A DNA stretch of 64,000 bases from Haemophilus_A paraphrohaemolyticus_A (lineage in GTDB: Bacteria > Pseudomonadota > Gammaproteobacteria > Enterobacterales > Pasteurellaceae), in contig NZ_QEQF01000003.1 of NCBI RefSeq assembly GCF_003253115.1, positions 62,001-126,000 of the forward strand, in the 5' to 3' direction. A program made the position numbers and the translations under genes. Of the stretch, positions 9,078 to 16,946 are shown piece by piece. Below the pieces are notes generated by a model. That model had not been told where the DNA came from and did no database searches. It worked only from the letters and a program-made list of their open reading frames with translations. Numbering within the stretch: the stretch's first letter is position 1; each line of letters starts with the position of its first letter.

Positions 9078-9470
9078 TTAACTCTTCGTCCATGCACTCA
9101 TATGCTGTGTAAATCCAATATGCGGATAATAATCCACGGCTTGTGGTGCCGATAACAGCACAATTTTGGCTTGTGGATGTAAGGCTTGTTTAGTGTGTTC
9201 AATCAATTGCAAACCGATACCTTGTTTTTGATATTGTTCATCAATCGCTAAATCAGATAAATAACAGCAATAGGCAAAATCCGTCACGGAACGTGCCACT
9301 CCCACTAATCGTTCACCATCCCAAGCGGTGATTAATAAATCCGCATGGTGCAACATTGCCGCGACACGTTTTTCATCCTCTAACGGACGGCGTGCCCCGA
9401 GCGTTGTTTTATTTAGCAATTCAATAAATTGTTTAACTGAAATTGGTTCATTCACTTTGTAGTCTATCAT
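9078..9470 (-). CDS. GNAT-family N-acetyltransferase
   Basis: 130 residues with the acetyl-CoA binding motif A (LSDLAIDEQYQKQGIG, where QKQGIG is the pyrophosphate loop) and a terminal YYPHIGF motif B typical of small GNAT enzymes. The acceptor (protein, antibiotic or metabolite) cannot be told from sequence. It ends 33 bp from the pgl gene region on the same strand, so it may be read through from the zwf-pgl transcript. Confidence 0.85.
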   Translation of the reverse strand: MIDYKVNEPISVKQFIELLNKTTLGARRPLEDEKRVAAMLHHADLLITAWDGERLVGVARSVTDFAYCCYLSDLAIDEQYQKQGIGLQLIEHTKQALHPQAKIVLLSAPQAVDYYPHIGFTQHMSAWTKS

Positions 9471-9503
9471 TTTGCAAGCCTGTGATATTTGATACTCAAC
9501 TTG

Positions 9504-10202
9504 CTATAGCAATTTAGCTGCCGTTTTATCCAAGTACCATTCCGTCACCCCATTTTTTGCTTTAATTTTTGCGGCAGGATAAGGTAGATTTTCAGCAAGA
9601 GTGGTTTGGATTTCTTTTAAAATATCCGCTTTGCTTTCGCCCGTTACTAAGTAGGTAATGCGTTTGGCTTGTTCAATGAGTTTTGCTGTTTTAGAAATGC
9701 GAATTTGCCCTGTTTCAGGGTGTTTGGCAATCACGGCAACATTCGGATCATTAAAATTGGTTTGATATGGGAAAAGCGAAGCGGTGTGCCCATCGTTGCC
9801 CATTCCAAGAATAATCCAATCGAAGGCTAAATCTGGCACGCAAGCGGTCAATTCTTGCGAAAATCTTACCAATTCTTGCTCGACATTTTCTTCACCACGA
9901 ATACGGTGAATGTTCTCGGCAGGAATTTGGATGTGATCGAAGAGCAGTTTTTGTACTTCACCATAATTGCTTTCAGGATCTTGTGGTGGGACCATGCGAT
10001 CATCTCCCCACCAGAAATGGAGGTTTTGCCATTGAATTTCGTTGGCAAACGGAGCTTGAGCTAAGGTTTTAAATAATAATTTTGGAGTTGAACCGCCAGA
10101 CAGGGAAATATGCACAGGGCGATGTTGTTCGCTATATGCTTTCAATTCCTGAGCGATTTTTTCGACCGCTTGTTGGGCGGTCGGGAAGATAACTTTTTTC
10201 AT
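9504..10202 (-). CDS. pgl: 6-phosphogluconolactonase
   Basis: 232 residues from the ATG at 10202, which matches the usual DevB-type length; an upstream in-frame start at 10274 would add a non-conserved tail overlapping a hairpin. It hydrolyses 6-phosphogluconolactone between Zwf and Gnd. The N-terminal HISLSGGSTPKLLF loop (sugar-phosphate binding), WWGDDRMVPP and LGMGNDGHTASLFP motifs identify the family. It lies 163 bp downstream of zwf on the same strand. Confidence 0.95.
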   Translation of the reverse strand: MKKVIFPTAQQAVEKIAQELKAYSEQHRPVHISLSGGSTPKLLFKTLAQAPFANEIQWQNLHFWWGDDRMVPPQDPESNYGEVQKLLFDHIQIPAENIHRIRGEENVEQELVRFSQELTACVPDLAFDWIILGMGNDGHTASLFPYQTNFNDPNVAVIAKHPETGQIRISKTAKLIEQAKRITYLVTGESKADILKEIQTTLAENLPYPAAKIKAKNGVTEWYLDKTAAKLL

Positions 10203-10246
10203 TTTAGATTCTCTATAATACTCTATCTTCTTGTGAGAGAGAGGCT

Positions 10247-10275
10247 GATGAAAATTACGTAAGGCAATTTTCATC
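10247..10275. repeat. Inverted repeat between zwf and pgl
   Basis: A perfect 10-bp stem, GATGAAAATT at 10247-10256 and its complement at 10266-10275, with a 9-base loop. It lacks a U-run, so it is more likely an mRNA-processing or stability hairpin inside the zwf-pgl transcript than a terminator. Confidence 0.5.
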
Positions 10276-10365
10276 TGAAAAAAGGGGCTACGATATTAAT
10301 TTTGTAAAAGAGTGATAAAAATGCATCGCTTACCCCTCCCCCATAAAGGACGAGGGGAAAATTGA

Positions 10366-11850
10366 TTACACTTTTTTCTTCATCATACCTGAAGGCTTAC
10401 GCCACACTCTGCCGTGTTTAGCGATCAGCTTATCCGCTTCTTTTGGCCCCCAAGCGCCTGCTTCATATTCATACACGCGACCATTTTGGGCTTTATAATC
10501 CAAAATAGGCTGCACAAATTTCCAACAAGCGTGCACTGCATCAGTGCGGGCAAATAGGGTGGCATCGCCTTTCATTGCGTCTAACAATAAACGTTCGTAG
10601 GCAGTGAGAAGGCTTGGAGAAGCTAAATCAGCATAACGGAAGTCCATTGACACTTCTTTTGCTTCAAAGCCTGCACCTGGTTTTTTCAAACCGAAACGCA
10701 TTGAGATGCCTTCATCAGGTTGCACGCGAATAATCAATTTATTTTCAGGCGCATTTTGGCTAAACACGGGGTGCGGTGTAGTTTTGAAATGGATAACCAC
10801 TTCCGTTACGCGGGTTGGTAATCGTTTGCCTGTGCGAACATAAAAAGGAACACCCGCCCAACGCCAGTTATCGATTTCACATTTTAATGCCATAAAAGTT
10901 TCCGTGTTGGAATCTTCTGGTACACCTTTCTCTTCCAAATAACCTTTTACCATTTCGCCATCAATTTCTGTGGCAGTGTATTGTCCAAGCACAAGGTTAT
11001 TTTTCAAATCTTCGTCAGAAAGCGGGTGCAAGCAGTAAAGCACTTTTGCCACTTCATCACGCATTGCATCTGCGTTGATAATCGCTGGCGGCTCCATCGC
11101 AATCATGGCAAGCACTTGCAATAAGTGGTTTTGGAACATATCGCGCATGGCACCCGAGCCATCGTAATAGCCACCACGTTCTTCCACGCCAATCGATTCT
11201 GCTCCTGTAATTTCCACATAATCAATGTAATTGCGGTTCCAAAGCGGTTCGAATAAGCCGTTTGAGAAGCGCAACACGAGCAAGTTTTGTACAGTTTCTT
11301 TGCCTAAATAGTGGTCGATACGGTAGATTTGATGCTCTTCGAAGAAACGGTGAATTTGCACGTCCAACGCTTTTGCCGTTTGGATATCATAGCCGAATGG
11401 TTTTTCCACGATAATGCGTTTCCAGCCGAACTCTTCGGTAGTTAAGCCGTGTGCTGCCAAGCATTCTGGGATGACACCATATAAACTTGGTGGGGTTGAA
11501 AGATAGTAAAGTGTATTACCAGCACTGCCGTATTTGTCGTGTAAATTATCAAGGCGGGGCAAGAGTTTTACGTAATCTAATGCGTCTGAAGTGTTTACCG
11601 CTTGATAATAAAGATGGCTGCAAAATTCATCTAAAGTTTCACCGCTTGCGTTCTCAAATTTAATTAACGCATCGCGCATTTTTTCGCGGAATTGTTCATC
11701 GCTAAACTCCGTACGAGCCACACCTAATACGGAAAAATGCTCGCCTAGTCTGCCGACTTTATGTAAGTTATAAAGTGCAGGGATGAGCTTACGGAAGGTT
11801 AAATCCCCCGATGCCCCAAAAATAACAATACAACAATTTTCTACGTTCAT
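10366..11850 (-). CDS. zwf: Glucose-6-phosphate 1-dehydrogenase
   Basis: 494 residues, full length. It oxidises glucose 6-phosphate to the lactone with NADP+, opening the oxidative pentose-phosphate branch. The dinucleotide motif is GASGDLTFRKLIPAL (residues 12-26) and the active-site signature RIDHYLGKE is at residues 177-185, including the catalytic His region. The ATG at 11850 has AGGA upstream. The order nudE-cysQ-zwf-pgl on one strand suggests a loose operon. Confidence 0.98.
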   Translation of the reverse strand: MNVENCCIVIFGASGDLTFRKLIPALYNLHKVGRLGEHFSVLGVARTEFSDEQFREKMRDALIKFENASGETLDEFCSHLYYQAVNTSDALDYVKLLPRLDNLHDKYGSAGNTLYYLSTPPSLYGVIPECLAAHGLTTEEFGWKRIIVEKPFGYDIQTAKALDVQIHRFFEEHQIYRIDHYLGKETVQNLLVLRFSNGLFEPLWNRNYIDYVEITGAESIGVEERGGYYDGSGAMRDMFQNHLLQVLAMIAMEPPAIINADAMRDEVAKVLYCLHPLSDEDLKNNLVLGQYTATEIDGEMVKGYLEEKGVPEDSNTETFMALKCEIDNWRWAGVPFYVRTGKRLPTRVTEVVIHFKTTPHPVFSQNAPENKLIIRVQPDEGISMRFGLKKPGAGFEAKEVSMDFRYADLASPSLLTAYERLLLDAMKGDATLFARTDAVHACWKFVQPILDYKAQNGRVYEYEAGAWGPKEADKLIAKHGRVWRKPSGMMKKKV

Positions 11851-11921
11851 ATTTTGTCCTAATGTTCTTATATTTTATAAATTTTACAATAATGCAACAT
11901 TTCAAATCGTTTTGCTAATCG

Positions 11922-12752
11922 CTACGACTTATTAAATTGAAAGATAGTCTGCCAATCGCGCGTTTTATCACGAACCATAATGAAATAAGGGTTAATCAGG
12001 GTTTCTCGTTCGTTGTAGCTGAGAGGATTAAAATGCAAATCAAAAATCTCGCCACCCAACTCACTTAATAAAATTTCAGATGCTGCCGTGTCCCACTCCC
12101 CCGTATCGCCAAAACGAATATAGCAATCGGTGATATTTTCTGCTACCAAGCCTGATTTCAAGCTACTTGATCCATATTCCATAAAGGTGGCTTGATAAGG
12201 TGGAATAAGATTATCTTCGATATGTTCTGGGTGCACAAATCCAATCGCGATATGTAAATTGTGTTCGCCGTGATCGGCTTGTTTGATGGTGTGAAGCGGT
12301 TGAATTTCGCCCTCTTTTTGCACAAAGCATCCGTGATGCTGCATTGCGAAATAGGTTTTTTCAATAATAGGGGCGTGAATTACGCCAAGCACTGGACGAT
12401 TTTTCTGCTCTTGTTTTTGAATGAGGGCTATTATCACCGCAAATTGATCAGTACGATTGATAAATTGTTGCGTGCCATCGAGCGGGTCGATAATCCAATA
12501 TTCATCCCATTTTTGACGCTGTTCAAAGGCTATATCGCAATTTTCTTCCGAAAGCACAGGCACATCTGGCGTAAGCTGTTTTAACTGTTCCGTGATAAAT
12601 TGGCTCAAAAAAAGATCCGCCTCGGTGACAGGCGTTTTGTCCGATTTAATATGCACCTCCACCGATTTCGCATAAAAATCTTTGAGATGATTGCCTGCTT
12701 GTTGAGCAATTTGCACGATTTTATCCAGCAAGTATTGATTAAGTGTTTGCAT
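11922..12752 (-). CDS. cysQ: 3'(2'),5'-bisphosphate nucleotidase CysQ
   Basis: 276 residues of the inositol-monophosphatase fold. Metal-binding motifs are in order: a SEEN Glu near residue 72, WIIDPLDGTQQFI (about 93-105), and GEWDTAASEILLSELGG near residue 217. CysQ removes 3'-phosphoadenosine 5'-phosphate produced in sulfate assimilation. It starts 18 bp after nudE stops, so the two are probably co-transcribed. A generic inositol monophosphatase role is less likely because the N-terminal and spacing patterns fit CysQ. Confidence 0.9.
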   Translation of the reverse strand: MQTLNQYLLDKIVQIAQQAGNHLKDFYAKSVEVHIKSDKTPVTEADLFLSQFITEQLKQLTPDVPVLSEENCDIAFEQRQKWDEYWIIDPLDGTQQFINRTDQFAVIIALIQKQEQKNRPVLGVIHAPIIEKTYFAMQHHGCFVQKEGEIQPLHTIKQADHGEHNLHIAIGFVHPEHIEDNLIPPYQATFMEYGSSSLKSGLVAENITDCYIRFGDTGEWDTAASEILLSELGGEIFDLHFNPLSYNERETLINPYFIMVRDKTRDWQTIFQFNKS

Positions 12753-12770
12753 AGTTCCGTCCTTTTTTCT

Positions 12771-13322
12771 CTATTTTTCCGTATTCTTATTTAAATATGC
12801 TTTTAATAAAAAGAGGGCGGATAAATTTCTGGCTTCGGCAAAATCGGGAGAGGCGAGTAATTCGTCGATTTTCGCCAACGGATAATAAACCAGCTCAAGC
12901 GGTTCAGGCTCATCGCCCTCAAGTTTGGATGGGTAAAGGTCTTCTGCCACAAAAACGTGCATTAAGCCAAACATATGACTTGGACTGCTGTATAAACTCC
13001 GCAACGGCTCAATTTTACGTGCACCAAAACCAATCTCTTCTTGCAATTCTCGGTTGGCACTTTCAATCGGTTCTTCGCCCGCATCTACAATTCCTTTCGG
13101 AAAGGTGAGTTCATAACGCTCAGATCCCACCGCATATTCTCGCACGAAAATCAAATTGCCCTCGTGAATTGGCAACACCATCACCGAAGAGCGGCGTTGT
13201 GGCATAAGGCGCTCATATGTACGCTCTTCACCATTAGAAAAGCGTAAATCGACCGCTTGCACTTCAAAAATCGCGGTTTTTGCAATCACAGAAACAAATT
13301 TAATTTCGGGCAGTCTTTTCAT
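12771..13322 (-). CDS. nudE: ADP compounds hydrolase NudE
   Basis: 183 residues with a complete Nudix box (GIVDAGEEPIESANRELQEE followed by IGF), preceded by the strand-rich N-terminal domain and the FTFPKG-like LTFPKG sequence of NudE. These enzymes hydrolyse ADP-ribose, Ap3A and NADH-type compounds. The gene leads the run nudE-cysQ-zwf-pgl on the minus strand. The ribosome site is weak (AATAAG). Confidence 0.9.
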   Translation of the reverse strand: MKRLPEIKFVSVIAKTAIFEVQAVDLRFSNGEERTYERLMPQRRSSVMVLPIHEGNLIFVREYAVGSERYELTFPKGIVDAGEEPIESANRELQEEIGFGARKIEPLRSLYSSPSHMFGLMHVFVAEDLYPSKLEGDEPEPLELVYYPLAKIDELLASPDFAEARNLSALFLLKAYLNKNTEK

Positions 13323-13446
13323 CTTATTCTAAAAAATGCGTTATTTTGACTTCAACATTGTAGCAACTGTGTTTCTTAAAGCAACCTAAAATCCTGTTAA
13401 TTGCAAACAAGCATACAAGCGGTCAAATTTGGCCATATTTTTACAA

Positions 13447-14424
13447 TTAGCGTGCAAGTTTTCTTTGCTCTGTCAGTAAAATCCAAATCAAACACGGTGC
13501 ACCGATAATCGCCGTGAGCGTGCCGATGTAGATGTGTGAAAAAAGCGGGATATATTGCACGCAGAGATCTGCCACGAGCAGCAATAATGCGCCAAGCAAA
13601 CCGCTGGTAAGGTAAAGTTGCGATGGGCGTTGTTTCAACAAAATGCGGGCAAAATGCGGGGCTATTAAGCCGATAAAACCTATCGTGCCTGTTTGCGGAA
13701 TGGTCGCACCGACCAATAAAGCAACGCCAAATGTGGTGATAAAAAAGCTGCGTTTAGGGTCGATGCCCATAGTCGAGGCGGTTTCTTCGCCGAAGGTGAG
13801 TAAGTCGATGTAGCGGCGTTCTCGGTATAAACAAACTAAGCCGAGCAACACAATCGGCAAGGAAATCAAGAGCGTGTCGATCTTCGCCCACACGAGCGAG
13901 CCTTGCAACCAGCGGTAAAGTTCTGCTAACGCCCACGGGCTTTTAGCGTTGGAAAGTAGCAAAGCTATCGCTGCCGAAAGCAACATATTTACCGCCAATC
14001 CGCTCAAGATCATTGCTGTTGTGCCATGATTCTTAGCAATCAAATAAACAATCAAAAAGCTCAATAACGCCCCAGCAATACCGCCGAAAAGTAGCACGGT
14101 AAAAGGTGCAGAGAAATAATAGAGAATCATCACGCTCGCGGTGGTTGCCCCTGAACTGCTTCCAAGTAACCCAGGACTTGCCAGCGGATTTTGGAAAATC
14201 CCTTGCATCGCATTGCCCGCCAACGCAAGGCTTCCCCCCGTGAGGATAGCTAAGCCAATACGTGGCAGGCGAATATCAAGCAGCACTAGCGAACGCATAT
14301 CGGTAAGAATGCCATCCGCGTTTTTGAGTGCAATGAAGCTATCAAGTTGATGGTAAACCGCAAAGCCAATAATTAGCAGCAAAAGCGAAAAAAGAGCGGT
14401 GTTGAGTTTTTGTGTTTGGGTCAT
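13447..14424 (-). CDS. FecCD-family iron/cobalamin ABC transporter permease (orphan)
   Basis: 325 residues and about nine or ten membrane segments. The N-terminal DIRLPRIGLAILTGGSLALAG, the GNAMQGIFQNPLASPGLLG signature and the GFIGLIAPHFAR coupling segment are diagnostic for the BtuC/FhuB/FecCD permeases that import Fe3+-siderophores, haem or B12. No binding protein or ATPase gene lies in the window, so partners must be encoded elsewhere or have been lost. It starts 34 bp after the hflX stop and has no clear ribosome site. Confidence 0.9.
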   Translation of the reverse strand: MTQTQKLNTALFSLLLLIIGFAVYHQLDSFIALKNADGILTDMRSLVLLDIRLPRIGLAILTGGSLALAGNAMQGIFQNPLASPGLLGSSSGATTASVMILYYFSAPFTVLLFGGIAGALLSFLIVYLIAKNHGTTAMILSGLAVNMLLSAAIALLLSNAKSPWALAELYRWLQGSLVWAKIDTLLISLPIVLLGLVCLYRERRYIDLLTFGEETASTMGIDPKRSFFITTFGVALLVGATIPQTGTIGFIGLIAPHFARILLKQRPSQLYLTSGLLGALLLLVADLCVQYIPLFSHIYIGTLTAIIGAPCLIWILLTEQRKLAR

Positions 14425-14458
14425 TTTTAATGATGGAAACTAATCTTGGAGGTCTATT

Positions 14459-15853
14459 TTACTCCCACTGTGCCAACTCCACACATTCTATCAACTCAGG
14501 ATATTGTTTCGCCCATTTATTCCACTGCACTTTATCGATCTCAATATCGATAATGCGATCTCCAAACTCATTGAAATGCTCGGCTTTAATGCCATTTTGT
14601 TGTTTGAAAAGCGTGTAAAGATTGCCTATAGTTGGCGGAAGAAGCAGCGTTTCTTGTACTAATTCGTTGCGTAACCGTTCGCAGATTGCTTCCAAAAGCA
14701 GATCGATACCGTCGCCAGATTGAGCAGAAAGGTAAACCGCCGTTACTTTTCCTTCATCATCACGTTCGACAAAAGGTTGAATGTCATCTAGTTTATCTAC
14801 TTTGTTATAAACCAAGAGAGTCGGAATATCCGCAGCACCAATCTCTTCCAATACTTGATTTACCGCTTGGATATTCTCATTTTTGCGTTCATCTGCAACA
14901 TCAATCACGTGCAATAAGAGGCTAGCTTCAACTGTTTCTTGCAAGGTAGATTTAAATGCAGAGACCAAATCGTGTGGCAAAAAGCGAATAAAACCTACGG
15001 TATCAGCAAGAATAGTTGTGCCCACATCTTGAATTTGCATTCTTCTTAGCGTTGGATCAAGTGTTGCAAAAAGCTGATCAGCAGCATAAACGCCGGCTTG
15101 GGTAATCGCATTAAACAAGCTAGATTTTCCTGCATTGGTATAGCCCACAAGCGAGATGGTCGGAATATCTGCTTTCTGGCGAGTTTTGCGATTTTGCTCG
15201 CGTTGCTTGCTCACTTTCGCCAAACGATTTTGCAGCTGCTGAATGCGTACTTTAATCAAACGGCGATCGGTTTCCAGTTGTGTTTCCCCAGGTCCACGCA
15301 AGCCAACAGCACCACCTTTCTGCTGGTCTTGATTGCCCAAACGACGCACTAAGCGAGTAGCAAGATGTTTAAGCTGAGCCAATTCCACCTGCAATTTCCC
15401 TTCGTGGCTACGAGCACGCTGAGCGAAAATATCTAAAATCAAGCCTGTTCGGTCTACCACGCGACAATTGCAGAGAGACTGCAAATTCCGTGTTTGTGAA
15501 GGGCTTAATTCGTGATTAACCAGCACGAGGGTTGCTCCTAAATCTTCGACCGCTTGTTTAATCTCTTCCGCCTTGCCTTTACCGACAAAATAGGTAATAT
15601 GCGGGCTAGAACGAGAAGTGGTTAGCGTGCTTAAAATTTCTACGCCTGCCGATTCAGCAAGAGTGTGAAATTCAACCAGATTTTCGGTGTCTTTTTGTTG
15701 GGAAAGATAGAGATGAACCAAAATTGCTTTATCAGCTTGATGCGACTGTTCAAGAGATGAATTTTTTTGGTCTTTAGAAAAAGAGAAACCAAGCGGCTGA
15801 TTTTCATCATCACTTGGTAAATCATTTTGAGTAAGATTTGAAGTGTTAATAAT
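14459..15853 (-). CDS. hflX: Ribosome-associated GTPase HflX (probable ATT start)
   Basis: The GTPase has G1 GYTNAGKS, G3 DTVGF and NKVD motifs after an N-terminal HflX domain; the TGLILDIFAQRA and GPGETQLETDRRL segments are family hallmarks. HflX splits stalled ribosomes under heat or antibiotic stress. The only canonical start in frame is TTG at 15721, but similarity to E. coli HflX (AVLVHIYFS versus AILVHLYLS here) begins before it, and the frame stays open for 44 more codons to 15853. There it opens with ATT ATT, 1 base after the hfq stop, 5-8 bases from a weak GGA. I therefore give 15853 as the likely start; the conservative alternative is 15721. Confidence 0.85.
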   Translation of the reverse strand: MINTSNLTQNDLPSDDENQPLGFSFSKDQKNSSLEQSHQADKAILVHLYLSQQKDTENLVEFHTLAESAGVEILSTLTTSRSSPHITYFVGKGKAEEIKQAVEDLGATLVLVNHELSPSQTRNLQSLCNCRVVDRTGLILDIFAQRARSHEGKLQVELAQLKHLATRLVRRLGNQDQQKGGAVGLRGPGETQLETDRRLIKVRIQQLQNRLAKVSKQREQNRKTRQKADIPTISLVGYTNAGKSSLFNAITQAGVYAADQLFATLDPTLRRMQIQDVGTTILADTVGFIRFLPHDLVSAFKSTLQETVEASLLLHVIDVADERKNENIQAVNQVLEEIGAADIPTLLVYNKVDKLDDIQPFVERDDEGKVTAVYLSAQSGDGIDLLLEAICERLRNELVQETLLLPPTIGNLYTLFKQQNGIKAEHFNEFGDRIIDIEIDKVQWNKWAKQYPELIECVELAQWE

Positions 15854-15854
15854 C

Positions 15855-16139
15855 TTATTCCGTTACGTTTTCAACAATTTCAACGGTTTGTGTCACTTGC
15901 ACTGGAGCGTGTGAATTGTGGTTATTGCCGTGAGAAATCGCTCGAGCAGGCACCACAGTTGAAATCGCGTGTTTGTAAACCATTTGGCTTACCGTGTTTT
16001 TCAATAAAATAACGAATTGGTCGAATGATTCGATCTGTCCTTGTAGTTTGATTCCATTAACTAAATAAATTGAAACTGGAATACGTTCACGACGTAGTGC
16101 ATTTAAGTAAGGGTCTTGTAATGATTGACCTTTTGCCAT
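15855..16139 (-). CDS. hfq: RNA chaperone Hfq
   Basis: 94 residues from ATG 16139, which has GAGGAA 6 bp upstream; the longer in-frame start is less likely. The Sm1 region (IPVSIYLVNGIKLQGQIESFDQF) and Sm2 motif (VYKHAISTVVP) are intact, and the tail is His/Asn-rich. Hfq forms a hexamer that pairs small RNAs with mRNAs. The hfq-hflX order matches enterobacteria, but miaA is not directly upstream; a membrane-protein gene is there instead. Confidence 0.98.
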   Translation of the reverse strand: MAKGQSLQDPYLNALRRERIPVSIYLVNGIKLQGQIESFDQFVILLKNTVSQMVYKHAISTVVPARAISHGNNHNSHAPVQVTQTVEIVENVTE

Positions 16140-16188
16140 ATTCATTTCCTCTTTGCTTTTTATTGTTATGTGGAATTCCATTTTTTCG

Positions 16189-16213
16189 AGCGTAGAACAT
16201 CAAATTCTACGCT
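16189..16213. repeat. Hairpin upstream of hfq
   Basis: A perfect 9-bp inverted repeat (AGCGTAGAA at 16189-16197 and its complement at 16205-16213) sits 50-75 bp upstream of the hfq start. It lacks a clear U-run in either direction; it could be a 5' leader structure of the hfq mRNA. Confidence 0.45.
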
Positions 16214-16272
16214 TGAAATATTATCACGTTTCGATTTGGTTCGCTATCATTTTCAGAGTCCGATGAGTTGCG

Positions 16273-16686
16273 TCAAATCTCAAACTTCCCCCTCATACTC
16301 CCCATCGCTACTCTTGCAAAGAAAATCGCAAAGAGGAAATCGCCAAAGCCGTAACTCGCGAAAAAGCAGAAATAGACCATCGATTGCCCTGCTAGCACAT
16401 CCAGTTTTTCTGGTGTAGTCAGCAACCAATGTAGCCAAGTACCGAAATAAACCAATTTTCCTACGCAGAAAATCCAAAGTAACACAGGCACTTGCCAGAA
16501 ACGTTTAGCGACCGACCAATACGCCAATCCCCAAAGCAAAATCAAAATTTGCCCGAGCCACGAGAAAACAATCGGATCGTTATCCATTAAAGTCGTATCA
16601 GTAAAAAATTGGGTAAAGCCTAAAACACCAATAAAGTTATAAAGCCCCGCTAAAAAGAAACCTTCTCTTGCACTCTTGAGTTGCAC
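16273..16686 (-). CDS. Small integral membrane protein, function unknown
   Basis: 137 residues with four predicted membrane helices (about residues 8-28, 40-60, 66-90 and 100-125). The first lines (REGFFLAGLYNFIGVLGFTQFFT) are typical of a small conserved four-helix family I cannot assign to a function. There is no signal for secretion. It has AGGAGG-like sequence just upstream of the ATG at 16686. It sits between yccS and hfq on the same strand. Confidence 0.75.
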   Translation of the reverse strand: MQLKSAREGFFLAGLYNFIGVLGFTQFFTDTTLMDNDPIVFSWLGQILILLWGLAYWSVAKRFWQVPVLLWIFCVGKLVYFGTWLHWLLTTPEKLDVLAGQSMVYFCFFASYGFGDFLFAIFFARVAMGSMRGKFEI

Positions 16687-16715
16687 GTTTTTCCTCCTTT
16701 TTTCTTTTATTATAC

Positions 16716-16749
16716 AAAAAAAGTGTGATGAAATTCACCGCACTTTTTC
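16716..16749. terminator. Hairpin containing a Haemophilus-type uptake core
   Basis: A 10-bp stem (AAAAAGTGTG at 16718-16727 with CGCACTTTTT at 16740-16749, one G-T pair) lies upstream of the small membrane gene. The right arm holds ACCGCACTT, the complement of the H. influenzae uptake core AAGTGCGGT, unlike the ACAAGCGGT type seen elsewhere. Confidence 0.5.
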
Positions 16750-16764
16750 TCAATTCTAGGCTTA

Positions 16765-16845
16765 TTATGCCACTTTCACTAAAATCTTGCCCGCTTGTGG
16801 TTGGAGAATTTCTTTTTCTTCGATAAATAGCTCTTTATTGAGCAT
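16765..16845 (-). pseudogene. Possible N-terminal remnant of an oxidoreductase gene
   Basis: A 26-codon frame (ATG at 16845, stop at 16765) reads ELFIEEKEILQPQAGKILVK, which resembles the N-terminus of quinone-oxidoreductase/alcohol-dehydrogenase-like (MDR) proteins, where a P-x-P/QAGEILVKV strand is common. The rest of such a gene is absent. It may be a decayed leftover in the 260-base gap between yccS and the membrane gene, or chance. Low confidence. Confidence 0.3.
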
Positions 16846-16910
16846 GATTATACGTGGCTTTTTTGACTGAAAAATCAATAAAATGGGAATAAACTATTCT
16901 GAAAAGCAGA

Positions 16911-16939
16911 ATAAAAAATGGCTAGAAAATCTAGCCATT
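16911..16939 (-). terminator. yccS terminator
   Basis: The 10-bp stem AATGGCTAGA / TCTAGCCATT with a 3-base loop is followed on the minus strand by a run of U, directly after the yccS stop. Confidence 0.8.
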
Positions 16940-16946
16940 AGCATAT

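Noticed and set aside
9504..10274. Longer start for pgl at 10274
   Set aside because: The extra 24 residues are not conserved and overlap an intergenic hairpin; ATG 10202 gives the normal family length.
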